DNA of 64,000 nucleotides from Amoebidium appalachense (Eukaryota; Ichthyosporea). The position numbers and the translations under genes are program-made. The notes below the pieces were generated by a model. It did no database searches. It was not told the origin of the DNA and saw only the letters and a program-made list of their open reading frames with translations. The DNA lies in contig CAVNZM010000006.1 of the NCBI GenBank assembly GCA_963693365.1, forward strand, positions 6,138,001 to 6,202,000, written 5' to 3'. How positions within the stretch are numbered: position 1 is the stretch's first letter; every line of letters starts with the position of its first letter. Below are positions 1 to 12,257 of this stretch, in pieces.

Positions 1-1029
1 GGAAACAAGGACGTTTGGGTGAATAGCACAATAGTGTTAGAGATTGAAGAATGTAGTGGTTTCAAAGATTCTACTCTAATTCCACTATAACGTGTTTCAA
101 GTGTAGTCAAAGGTAGGTTTAAGTGCCCAAAAGGGGGAAAGGGGCCGAGGTGGCGTGGGGTGGGTGTGTGTGTGGGGGGCATTGCTTGAAGCTGAAAAAG
201 AAGGTGAAGAGGAGGGAACGTACAACGAAAGATAGTATTTTGACAAAAGAAGTTTTCGAGAATAGGGGTAGAGAGGGCGCAGAGCGCAAGGTCCGGGGGG
301 CGGGGAGAGGGGCCGGGGGGCGGGCGGGCAGGTCGGGGGGGGGGGGGGGGGGGGGGGTTAGGGGGGGGAGGGGGCGTGAACAGAAAAGACGCCCACCCAC
401 CAGCTATGTAGAGGAGAGGCACGTTGCCACGGACCGAAACAGCCCTGGAGAGCCTCTGGAGGGACAACATGTTTGCACTGTCTGACCAAAACAATAAGGG
501 AGAAAGTATGTGTTGTAGATCTCACAAGAAACAAGTGAGAAAACTCTCCTTGCAAGCGCCTACGCTAATTTTTCTTCCTTATATACATAGCTTTCCCACG
601 GTCTTGTGTAACTCCTGTCAGATGTGCGCCTACCTCGCCCCCAAGAACTTGAAAAAAAAAATTGGCAAAACGAGTGACAGGGGAGAGTGTTTTTCTTCTT
701 TTTTGAAGGTGCCACTTTCAGACTTTGCAATGCCCCAACGAATCTTTTGGTTTTCCCGCGCTTACATGATATGTGTCCAATCAAACGAAACTAGGCTTTC
801 TTGGCTGACTTGGCTGAGTCGGCTGATATCGCTCATATGGGCTTCACTTTGGAGAAAAGCTAAAACTGCACAAAAACAGGAGAAAGAAGCATGCTTTTTT
901 AATATTTATTTTTACGAGCGTTTTTTCTGGCGTGCTTGACATCTGTATAAAGCACGCCTGTTTAGGTGCCCAGGTTTACCTTGGCAAGCACGAGCGGAGG
1001 CTGCCTTACGTAAGCCTCTACCGTATCAC
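1..1029. other. Gene-free stretch, left edge
   Basis: I see no supported gene. There is a G-rich block with a long G run around 336-357. An open frame on the plus strand over roughly 424-939 lacks a convincing ATG start, has no recognisable domain and shows no splice signals tying it to other exons, so I do not call it. Confidence 0.5.
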
Positions 1030-2710
1030 ATGCTATTGGGTAATATTCGGAAGATTGATCGCGGCGGGCACTCGATTCGAATAACGGCCGACCCGTCATC
1101 CGACCCGGAAACCGCAACCGATTCCTTTAATTACGGCACGCGTACGACACGGTCGACCTCCCTCACCTGTGGGCCAAGTTGGCCACTCGCGGTGTCCCAT
1201 TCCAAATGGGTCGGCTACTGGAAGCTATGTTTACGTTTAAACGCGGACGGGCGGTGGTTAATGGGCGGCTATCCCCAGGGTTTACCCGCGCGCGCGGGGT
1301 ACTTCAAGGGTCCCTGCTAAGCCCACTTCTTTTCAACCTGTATATTGATGATTTAGCCGACGCTCTTTTTGCGGCACAAATTGACGGGGGGTTGCCATCC
1401 CGGCTGTCACCTACTGAGCTCGAGGTGACTCGTATTTTTCCTTCCACACACAGCGAACACTGGACTCTCGGGACCGTAGAGCCGCCGTGAGAGAAAGCAT
1501 GCACGCGGTCGCGAGAGTGTAAGGAAAAAGGTGCGGGGCGAACGGCAAGTTCAAAGCAGCCTACAATAGGCACCGTCAGGTATACGTGCCAGCCATCCCC
1601 TGCAGGCTCCCCCCGCCCTCTTTTTTGCCGACGATATTGTGCTTATGTCATCCGATCCTATCGAACTACGGCAATATATTCGTGTGGTTGAACATTGGTG
1701 CCAGCGCAACGATATGAAGGTTAACGTCAAAAAGTGTGCCCTTTTATCAAAATCGATACCGGCATGGGACGACGTTTGTATATTCGGCAGTCCCGGCCCC
1801 TCCCTCGCCCGATCGAATATAAGTATTTGGGGCCCCGGGGTTCCGGTGGATGTGTGGGGCATATGTTTCAAACGGATGGTCGACCGTCGGGTGGAGAGTG
1901 CAGGCCTTAGTGCAGGCAGGTGTCTTCGTTTATTTAGGGATGTGTATCTAGTTGCTAATCTTTCTACTACTTACACAACCGTCTTAGTATATTTCACACC
2001 TTTATTCGCCCTTTGTCTGAGTACGAATTGCCTTTATTAGCTATGGCACCCCCTGATACCGTTGCAAATGTTCTCCAATAACTAGATGACTTCCACTACA
2101 CAACACTCTTCCGGCTACACGCATCCCCGCCGGACTCGTCCCTCTACGTATACCTCTTCCCTTCCACATCGTCTCTGCCCATTGTCGAGCGATATGCGGA
2201 GTGGCTGGCGACTCCACCGGAGGTACGGCTGGACCATATTGTGACTATGAATAGTTTTAAGTCTATGGCTGATAATAGATACCTTTTTACTTTACGTCGA
2301 GTCCCTCCCAGTGTTAGGTCAGCAAAAACACCAACTACTAGTAGCCTATATGGCGGATACGGTTAGACAATCTCGTTTCCTATATTGATTCGTTTATTCA
2401 TGATGTTGTGTCGTATAAATATGCAAAGATGATTATGTCTTGGCGTTGTAATCGGTTTTTGGTGTCTCCTGCTCGTATGTGTAATATGTGTGGGGGGCGG
2501 TTTACTCGCGAATGCATATCTATCAATAAGTGTGACCTGTTAGCTAGTGTGGTAGAACCGGAGGTTATGGGCGGCTTTATTCTCTTTTCTACTTCTCTCC
2601 CCCAGTATATCCGTTATAAAATGACCGTGTTAGATCACCTTATTAATGCTGCACAGTATGATATTGTGATACGGTGTCTTAACCGTTTCTCTCGGAGCTA
2701 CCAATGCTAG
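1030..2710 (+). mobile_element. Decayed non-LTR (LINE-like) reverse transcriptase element
   Basis: Broken reverse-transcriptase coding sequence, read across several frames. From 1140 one frame gives AYDTV (motif A type), followed by ARGVLQGSLLSPLLFNLYID (the QGSLLSPLLFNLYIDDL motif of LINE-type polymerases, about 1293-1355). A second frame from about 1618 gives FFADDIVLMSS, the catalytic (F/Y)xDD motif, and then WCQRNDMKVNVKKC, the usual thumb-proximal signature. Near 2455-2545 a Cys-rich CNMCGG...C segment sits where many LINE ORFs carry a terminal zinc knuckle. An in-frame stop lies just before AYDTV (1128-1130) and frame changes separate the blocks, so this is a dead copy. Its ends, tail and target-site duplication are not visible to me. 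The family can be called only as RT of non-LTR type. Confidence 0.85.
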
Positions 2711-3835
2711 CTTCTGAAGCGCTTATCCATAATCTATACTAGGGTTGTTTTATTGCATACAGTGTACATAAGTCACTAGCTGCATTTGATTGGCTGCGCT
2801 GGAAAACGCAGTAGGCCGTCAAGTGAGGCTGGGCCCCTGACGATGTCCGCAGCAATACAAAGTGCATAAACCCCATGCCAGCTTGCTAAGTGTAATATGT
2901 GCGTGGGGTTTACACACTTTCTGGGTCGGTAGCGGCTGACCCGCGGTGGAGTCTTTTCGGCCCGGGTACCATATCAGGAGCGGGCAATTTTTGAATTCTC
3001 CCTCCCCGGCCCCGCCGGGGAAAATTTGAGGTTTTTGGACCTCAAAGAAGTCAAATCCTGCAAAATCCACTACCGGGAGGCCAAAAAGGGTGATTTTACA
3101 AAAAAGGAGGGACATACATGAAAAAGAGAAAATGGGCGAGTTCAGTGGGCTGCCGATAAGTATATTTCGTGCTGGGCCGGTATACATGCTGCCGTGGTTG
3201 TTGCTGTAGACGGCAGTATGGCATCGCATGTGTCACGTGACCTGCACGTGAATGCGACCATGTGCAGGCACTGAGTCTAGGGGGATTTGTATGTGTGTTT
3301 TGGAGCACCGACAAGGCAGAGCCAGGGTGAGGGATGTGTAAACATGGAGTTTAGGGAGATCGTGCTGCTATTGTAACATGTGCACAAAACAGCCACGTGC
3401 ACCGGCACACTCCGGTGTACAGAACAATAATATGCACATGCGTCACTGTAATATCATGTATGCGCATGCCGCACAAGGTTTAGGAGACCACCACAGTATA
3501 TACTATTTTCTTTTGGTTGATATCCATGTAGGAATGGTGTGTTGCAGTTGTCATGATCAGCCTGAGGCAGGCACGTGCACTCACTGAATCACTAGAACTC
3601 ATGAATAAAAAATACATTCGCTAAAAACGGCAAGGTAAATTTGGGGCCAAGCTATTATTTCCCCCTTTTAAACGTTTTTTTAGCTCCAAGAACTTCGACG
3701 CCAAAATTTCTATATTTGGCCATCGTATATGATAATGAACACGTGTACTTAAATTAAAGTAGTTATATAAATATGAGCGGCCCGTTACAAATACAGTGAC
3801 GAAAAACAGTGACCCACGAGCAGTTTTTCTTTCTA

Positions 3836-3890
<55 letters not shown>

Positions 3891-5221
3891 ACACACACAC
3901 CAGACACACACACCACCACCACGGTGACCACCACCACCACCACCACCACCACTCACCCCTTAAAAAAACCACACACATACGTGCACGTGTACACACACAC
4001 ACAGAACACCACCACCACCTCCACTGGACCCCATTTCCTCGTTGTTTTCTTAAGCCTTCAGACCAGTCCTGCACACTGGAGTTAAACAATTGAATTCACC
4101 TAGGCTGACATGCATCCACCCCCGCCTTCCACTTCCCTCCCCCCACCCCCTCCCCCCACCCCCCCCCACCCCCACCCCCTCCCCCTCGATGAAGAAGGGC
4201 CCCCGTAAGCCTTGGGGGGGGGGGGGGAGGGGGGGGGGGAGAGGGGAAGGGGGGAGCTCTTGAGCCTCCGGGTAGGGAAGTGGGGTCCGGGGATCCGGAG
4301 AGGGAGGGGGGGGGGGGGGGGGGGAAGGGGGCATATAATATTGGGCCTAGATATCATAGTATGGGGCCCCGGGGGAGGGAGAGGTGGGGGGGGGAGGGGG
4401 GAGGATCCACGGGAAAGACCTTTAGGTGCATGTTCTTATTTATACCCCCTTCGAATCATCCCCCCTCTCCCCCCCCCCTCCCCCCTGAGTGCAGGCCGTG
4501 ACGTAGCTACGATAACCCTGCAGAAGGCAACAAAAATGTATTAATTACTAGCACTATACATGTGTTCATAGTGCAGCTTGCACCACGTATGATCTCAGCA
4601 ACTTTAAAGTAGTCACAAAGTTTAGTTATTTTCATTATTTTCATTGCTCTGAACTCTATTACTCTGAAATGATCACCGTGCATGTGCCGCAAGATAACAA
4701 CCCTATATGTGTGCAGCTGCTGCCTGCAGGTTAGACTCGCTGAAAAGACAATTGTCAGTGTGCATCCGACGCTTGCAGCTGCAGCTAGCCTCTGCAACAT
4801 TAATACTTGCCAAGTGAATGCTCTTACACTTGATCATCATTCACTCAAAAAACCGAGGACCGACAGATTAAATATTAATGTCGATCCGAATGATCAGCAA
4901 GTGTCTATGCGTACTACTATATATACACACACGTAAAATGCGAAGCTATCAGTTACAAGGCACACCTGCTGCACTGGCACACATACACATACACACCGGC
5001 AGATCGATGCTGTCAAAATTTACTTTCATGTACTTCGTAGGTCCGACACAGGTGCACATGAACACGTACATATGTACAAGCCGCGCACACACCACACCAC
5101 ACATACACACACACACACACACACTCACACACACACACGCACACACGCACACACGCACACACGCACACACGCACGCACGCACGCACACACACACACACAC
5201 ACACGCACGCACGCGCGCGCG

Positions 5222-5289
<68 letters not shown>

Positions 5290-5369
5290 GACACACACAC
5301 ACACACACACATCACTGGGTGCGCTCGCTGGGGATTAGTTTTTTGGCACGCTGTTGACTTTATCGTGTG
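2711..5369. other. Gene-free stretch with microsatellites
   Basis: No gene recognised. Contents: a poly(C) run around 3838-3876 followed by (CA)n and CCA/CAC triplets to about 3955; alternating C-rich and G-rich blocks at 4115-4490; and a long compound CA/GC dinucleotide tract at about 5099-5312 that includes a (GC)n core near 5213-5230. Open frames here encode only His-Thr, Cys-Val, Pro or Gly repeats and are not genes. Confidence 0.6.
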
Positions 5370-5389
5370 TTTATTATTTGCTATTTATT
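5370..5389 (-). terminator. Candidate polyadenylation signals for the transposase-exonuclease gene
   Basis: Two AATAAA hexamers on the minus strand (5384-5389 and 5370-5375) lie about 350 bases downstream of the stop codon at 5735. They are the nearest canonical signals I found in that 3' flank. This is inferred from sequence only. Confidence 0.35.
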
Positions 5390-5616
5390 GGCCAGCGGCC
5401 AACATTTAAAAATATACTATATACCTAAAAATAGATACTGACTACGGCCAGCAGACATTATACACCTTCCAGGACACATTAACACCAATAGTCTAACACA
5501 CCATACTCTCGATCACAAAGAATTCCTAACAAACAGAGAAAAGTGCAAAGGCTCTGTACTATTACTCAGATTCTAAATTTTAATTCTTTACAGTAAACTT
5601 CGGAATGAAAGCTAGC

Positions 5617-5648
<32 letters not shown>

Positions 5649-5734
5649 CCCCTAACATGACTGTACGAAGAACAGGTATAACTTGAAGCACTACAACACA
5701 TATGAGATCCGTTACATTGGTGTACATTCCAATA

Positions 5735-7403
5735 TTAGACACTAGTTTGGCTACTCTGACTACTCTGAGATCCTGATTGGCTGCCTGCAGACTTGCGGCC
5801 ACGATTACTTTGCTTTCGATCGTGCCATTGCAGCTGCGTCTCTCCAGCAGGTGGCAACGCCAGGCCCAGCACAGCAGATGCACGAGAAGGGGGTGGGAAC
5901 TGCCCACCAGCCGAGGGCTGGCCCACATGGCCCAAGTAAGGATGGGGACCGTGCTGCGGCAGTAGCCCAGGCATGGGGAAGGCAGGGCCGGGCTGAGGCG
6001 GCATGATGCCCCACGGTGGGGGCCAGCCATGTGGGTGGTGCGGGCCTGGATGGGGTGCAGGGGGCATGTGCGGCACATGGCCCTGCTGCATGTCAAGCGC
6101 GGGTGCTGGTGGCATGGCATCCTGATTGGCTGCAACCCAACGTGGGCAGCTCTTGGCCCGATTGGAGCCGGGGCAGCCCTTGCCCTGGCGGCCACACGTC
6201 TTGCAGGTCTTGGGGGCTCTCTGGGGTGGCTGCATAGGAGGGGGCACCGGCAAATCCATCTGCAGGGGCCCCTCAGGGCCAATGTTGCGATGCTTTTTGC
6301 CCACTAGCATGGGCAAGGGCCGCTCACGCTGCGCCCCTGCATCGACACCGTCTGGAACAGGGAGGGGTGGCAAGGGGGCAGGCCGTATGGTTGCTGGCAC
6401 AGCGTCTGCCCTCTCCTCGCGCATACGCTTGCGGTGATCTGCCAGGCCCTCGTGTGTGGAGCGCTGTGCATGTGCCGTCTGCCAGGTCTTCCACTTGTCG
6501 AAATGCTTCTTGATGTAGGCCGCATCCTTCATGTAGATTCCCCCAGCCACAGAGGCAGCCTTGTTGAAGTCTTGGGCCAAAGCCTCGAACAGCTGGCCGT
6601 TGGGCTTTGCATGTGCCTTGTAGGTGCCCAGGAGCAGCGTGCTGAATAGCTTGCGCTCCTGAGGGGTAAGCACCGGAAGGAAGGGGATGGCCACATGTTG
6701 CTTCTGCGCCAGGAACTTGTAGTCGCCCCTCAGTGCAGGGTCCGGCTGTGGTGCACCACGCGCCACCTGGTTGCCCCCCCCCATGGCAGCACCGTCACCC
6801 TCCTCGACCTCACAGTCCTCTGGCCCGCCCATCACGCCATTGGCTGCAGGCTCGATGTTATCAGACGGAGGTGGGGGTGCGGGCACCGCAACTGGCTCCT
6901 GCGCCGGGGCATTGGCCACACAGGAGAGCGGGGCAAAGTTGAAGTACTCCTCCGGTAGCTTGTAGCAGCCTACGGGTACCCACTGGGGGTCGAGGTGATG
7001 GCCGTACAGCATCAGCGCCAGTGCCTCCATGTCGTCAACAATCCAGGGGCTGTAGTGGGGGGGCCCCGATGCCTGGCCCAGGCGGTTGCGGTAGTGTGCA
7101 CGCAGGTTGTGGCGGTGGCGCCTATTGGACATGGTGGCGTCCAGCAGGCGCAGCGACATGCGTGTGGCCCCAAAGTGGGTGGCCAGGGGGTTGTGCACTG
7201 CCCCCTCCACCTCGTTGGTGCCCCGGATGCAGCGGTAGCGCATGAGCCCATCTGCGTCGGCAGTGGTCTCGTAGTAGAGGGGCAGGCCGGGGGGGTCCGA
7301 CAGACAGCCATTTTGGGCGTGTTCGAGCAGCGACTGTGGGGGCACAAGCAAACATCAGAGAGATGGGTGGGTGGTGGTGGTGGTAGTGTGTGTGTATGTG
7401 TGT

Positions 7404-7451
<48 letters not shown>

Positions 7452-7523
7452 TGGGGTTGCTAAGGAAAAAAACGAGCAGGGAAAGGCAAAAAACAACTGG
7501 CTAGGCAGCAAGGGCCGTGCGGG

Positions 7524-7591
<68 letters not shown>

Positions 7592-7595
7592 ATGT

Positions 7596-7630
<35 letters not shown>

Positions 7631-8157
7631 GGCTAGGGTGTGCGTGTGTGTGCAGATGAACCAAGGATGACAAATAAGCGAAGAATCTTTTCTGTGGTGG
7701 TGGAGTTGTTGGGCGCCTGCAGGGGGAGGGGGGGGGGGGATGTTGCCTCGAGTCTTTCAAAGCCATCCTTCTTGAACAGAGGCTTGCCATCCGGTCCGGG
7801 CGGCACATCCTTGTAGGTGTTTTTGAACTCCACCAGCCGCGAGACCAGCGTGTATGGGTCGGGAATAACCCGCCGGATGCGCTCCATGAAGTAGCTCAGG
7901 TCGCCGCCCTTGAGCTCGGTTTCAATGTCGATGCCCTTCTGCTCCAGCACCCCCTGTGAGGCAGGATGCCAATATTAATTTACTACGCACACTGCAATTT
8001 GGGTTTGGTAGACTTTGATACCTGCCGTTATTGTAGGACCCCTCCCCTCCACCCCCCCCATCTTCTCCCCCAACACAAGTAAAAAATGCATGTGGCTATT
8101 TCCCCCCACAACCCTACATTATTTCTCTCTAGGCATATGAATAACCCCCACTCTCCC

Positions 8158-8219
<62 letters not shown>

Positions 8220-9266
8220 TTGCCCCCCTCTCTCTGAGGCTCAGGCTCTCTCTCTTCCCTCAGAAGTTTTGTCGAAGGTGTGCATGGTTGTGGGTGGAAT
8301 GGTGAGTGTGTGCTAACGAGTGTATGTGTGTGTGCGCGTCAGTCACGCATGTTGTTGTTGCCGTTTTTTTTATTTTTATTTTTTATTTTTTATTTTGGGG
8401 GGGGGGGAGGGGGGGGGGGCACCTTCACATGTCCGTAATCCTCTTCATTCCACACAAATATTGCCTCGCTGAGTGCGCGTGCGTACTCAGCCCTGCGGGG
8501 GTGTGACTTGTACGTGCCGTCCGCCGTGTTTGCAATGGAGTGGAAGGCGTCATTCAGCACAGTCTGCCACACCACCTCCCCAGGCGGTGCCTGGCCCAAC
8601 ATGCCCTCTCTGGGAGCTGCCTCGGGTCCCCCTGGGGCTGCCTCAAGGCCCCCCGGGGCTGCCTGGGGGTCCTGGGGGGGTGCCTGTGGGCCGGCAAGGG
8701 GTTGCTGCTGCTCGGCAGGGGGAGGACTGGCAGGGGGAGGGGCTGGGTCAGGGACCACCGGCACCTCGGCACCTGGGTCCGGTGGGGGCTGAATGGGCCG
8801 TAGCCACTGCAGGTGCACCATCAGCTCAAAGGGCGGCGGGCCCAGCTCTCCCAGGGTCTTGCCCTTGTCGGGGCCAAAGGGCACCTGCATGGCCGGCGAC
8901 AGCACCTGATCCACCCGCACCACTGCATGCTTCTTGCCCACCTTCATGCCCCCCCAGCGCTCCGGCTGCACAGCCAGCACCACCCCGGTGGCTGCTGCAG
9001 CATGTGGGCCCCGCCGGGGCACAATCTCAACCCCTTCACCGAGTGCCTTTGCATGAAGCCGCGCTGCATGTCATAGAGGGAAGCAAAAAACTCAGCCAAA
9101 AAGCCACAGCACCAACGTTTTTCTCTTCGCTCCACAAAAATCAAATGCATATTCCTTAGCAACCCCCTTCCCCCCCCCCCCCCCCCCCCCCCCTTCTCCC
9201 TCCCCCCCCCCCCCCTCTCCCAGTGCCCAGCTTGTGTGGCACTTGCACGTGTTAACAGTGCTATAG

Positions 9267-9302
<36 letters not shown>

Positions 9303-9393
9303 ACCACCACCACCACCACCAATCACCCCCTCCTTTGATAGCCACCCGACACCCAGCATAACACAACTGGAACACTGGCCCATGTGGTCAGCC

Positions 9394-9434
<41 letters not shown>

Positions 9435-10963
9435 CCCTCCTCCCCCTCCCCTCTCCCTCTGGGGGGCCCACAATCTTTCTATATCTGGCATAAGCACATA
9501 AGCACTGGGGCAAAAAGCAGGTGGGATACACACCTGACAGGTTTGGCCTATCGACCACGGCCGAGTAGACCTGCAGGGACGCATATGCATCAAGGGCAGC
9601 GTAGGTGGCCTGCACCTCTGATAGCGGCTCGTGCCAGTTGGAGCATCGAACAAGTGCCGGCTTGGGCAGCTTCTTGCCTATGACCTGGGCAGTGATGTCG
9701 GCCAAGCCCCGGGCCGCAGAGGTGATAGCTGCACGGGCATAGCAGAACCGGCCCAGCTCCAGATAGCTGGCCACAGGGGTGCCGTAGTCCTTGTTGAGGT
9801 GGGCCGAGTCCGTGCCGATCTGCTTGCCCACCTTGATGATGCTGGGGTCCCTAAGCAGCGCAATCAGCTCGTCCACCAGCCGCGCGGGCGGGCTGTGGTT
9901 GGGGCCCATGCGTGCCAAGTGGAAGATGTACACGGCCCGTGCGGTGGCAATCTGCAGCGTGCAAACCTTGGACCGCGCCTGGCCCACCCGATAGACCCAC
10001 TCGCAGTCCAGCCCCACCACGCGGTGCTGCTGCCCCTCCAGGTCGGCACGAATGGCCGCTGTAGCCACCACCGCCCCCTGGCAGTCGGTGTACACCGGCT
10101 TAGGGTAGTTGGCCGGCAGCTCCAGCCCAGGCAGACCGTCCGTCACGCTTACCAGCGCAGCCTCGTTCAGACGGACGGGGCATTTTGGCCGGGCTAGGGT
10201 TGGAAACATGCGCTCAACAAACGCCCGGTCTTGGCAGCACCGATCTGTGTAGAAGAAGGCCGGGCCCTTGCTGTTGAGCGCCGCCGTGGTGGCAGAGATG
10301 CGCTGGATCACGGGCTCAATCTCCTGGTGGCTGCAGTCCCGTGTAAATACCTGCGCCCGGATCTCTGGGGTGCCGCACTGTGTGAGAGGGCATCTCCGAG
10401 CGGCCATGCATGTTCTAGCTTCCCTTACCACATGGCCCTTCACGAGACTTCAGTGCCCACACAATCCTTTCCCCCTCCCTCCCCCCAAACCCATGTGCCC
10501 ACATACTTTCCCCTCCCTCTCCCCCAAAACCCTTCCCCCTCCTTCCCCCCAAACCCATGTGCCCACATACTTTCCCCAGGCCTCCCTTTCCCCCAAAATC
10601 TTCCCCCCCCCCCCCTCCCCCTAAACCCATGTACCTACAATCCTTCCCCCTTCCTCCCCCTAAACCCTTGTGATCACAATCCTTTCCCCCTCTCTGCCTT
10701 CCCCCCAAACCCATGTGCCCACGATCCTTCCCCACTCCCCCTCCCCCCAAACCATGGGACAGCCCTCCATATGGCACCTACTGTCCCCCCCCCCCCCCCC
10801 CCCCCCCACCCCACCCCGGGCCTCTTGCCCTCTCTACCTTCAACCCCGACGGTGGTGTCTCCCCCCCCCCCCCCCCCCCCCCCCCTGCATCCCTTGCAAT
10901 CACTGGCCCCTACTCCCATTCTGCTTGGCAGAAGCTTGCCCCCCCCCCCCCCCCCCCCCCCCC

Positions 10964-11011
<48 letters not shown>

Positions 11012-11244
11012 ATTCCCCGCCAAAAGAAAGCTCCACCCCAGCCCACCCCAATCTCTACCCAGCAAAAACACATACACACATATCTGGAGCTTCCTAGTTT
11101 TTGCTCGACAGGGCAAGAATTGTCCCCAAAACCCACATACTACAAACCTCTACTCACAGTGTGCCACCTCATTAAATGTGGAGCCTAAGAGATTTAAAGG
11201 CCCTAGAGGGGGGAGGGGGGGGGGAGGGGGGGGGAGGGGGGCGT

Positions 11245-11275
<31 letters not shown>

Positions 11276-11705
11276 GGGGTGTGGGGGGGGGGGGGGGGAG
11301 GGGGGAAGGGGGCCTGGGGGAGAGTGGGGGGAGGGGGGAGAAGAGGAGGGACCACACACCGCCAAGCTCGTTTACACAAGTCCATAGGCCTCGGTACAGA
11401 GGCTCCCCATTGATGCCGGTGAGCTTCCCAATTTGGAAGGTGTGGTCGGCCTTGAGCACGTTGTTTACGGGCTTGAGCTGCGTGTCCAGGCTCTGGTACT
11501 TTGCCGTGCGGTCGCTGAACTCAGTATACACGGCACTCAGGTATTTGCCTGAACCCCAAGTACTGTTAGAACTCCACCACCCTCCCATCAGGACCATCCC
11601 CCCCATTCCCTCTAGTCCCTCGTGTTCATCTCACCTCTCTGTATTTTCGTAAGTCTGTATGGCTTTTCCCATCTCAAAAACGCTACACACCCATCTCCGG
11701 CCGTT

Positions 11706-11742
<37 letters not shown>

Positions 11743-11922
11743 CCCCGCCCCTCCCCGGCGCGCGCAAACCCTCCAAGTCATTGCACCAACTTTCACCTTC
11801 TTTCCCCTTTGTGCCCCATCTGCAGTTTGTCCCCTGCACGTCCGTTTGCCCTTCCCCCCACACCCTCCTGCCACTACTATAATAACCATTAAGTACCGCC
11901 ACCAAGATCCAGTCTACCACCA

Positions 11923-11965
<43 letters not shown>

Positions 11966-12115
11966 CTCTCCACCTCCTTTCCCCCAACACACACAGACAC
12001 ACATGCGCACACCCACCATCTCATTCTCAGGCATAACAGTTCTCCACGATTTCCCAAGCACACTCACTGGTACATGGACCGTTATGCTTTCACCCCTCTG
12101 ATGATCCCTCTGCCC

Positions 12116-12146
<31 letters not shown>

Positions 12147-12226
12147 ACCACCACCACCACCACCACCACCATGACTGATTGCCACCACCACCACCTAATC
12201 CATCACCATGTCCCCCCTCCCCCCTC

Positions 12227-12257
<31 letters not shown>

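Noticed and set aside
424-939. 171-codon plus-strand open frame near the left edge
   Set aside because: It starts at TTG, has no recognisable motif, and is built from unremarkable sequence.
1030-2710. Reading the RT element as an active retrotransposon or domesticated gene
   Set aside because: An in-frame stop and several frame changes separate the conserved motifs.
4878-5357. Long open frames encoding His-Thr or Cys-Val repeats
   Set aside because: They are translations of (CA)n/(GT)n and neighbouring dinucleotide tracts in every frame; no domain, no codon bias, no splice support. The same applies to similar frames at 19.5, 25.3, 33-34, 38.5, 42-44, 53 and 57-59 kb.
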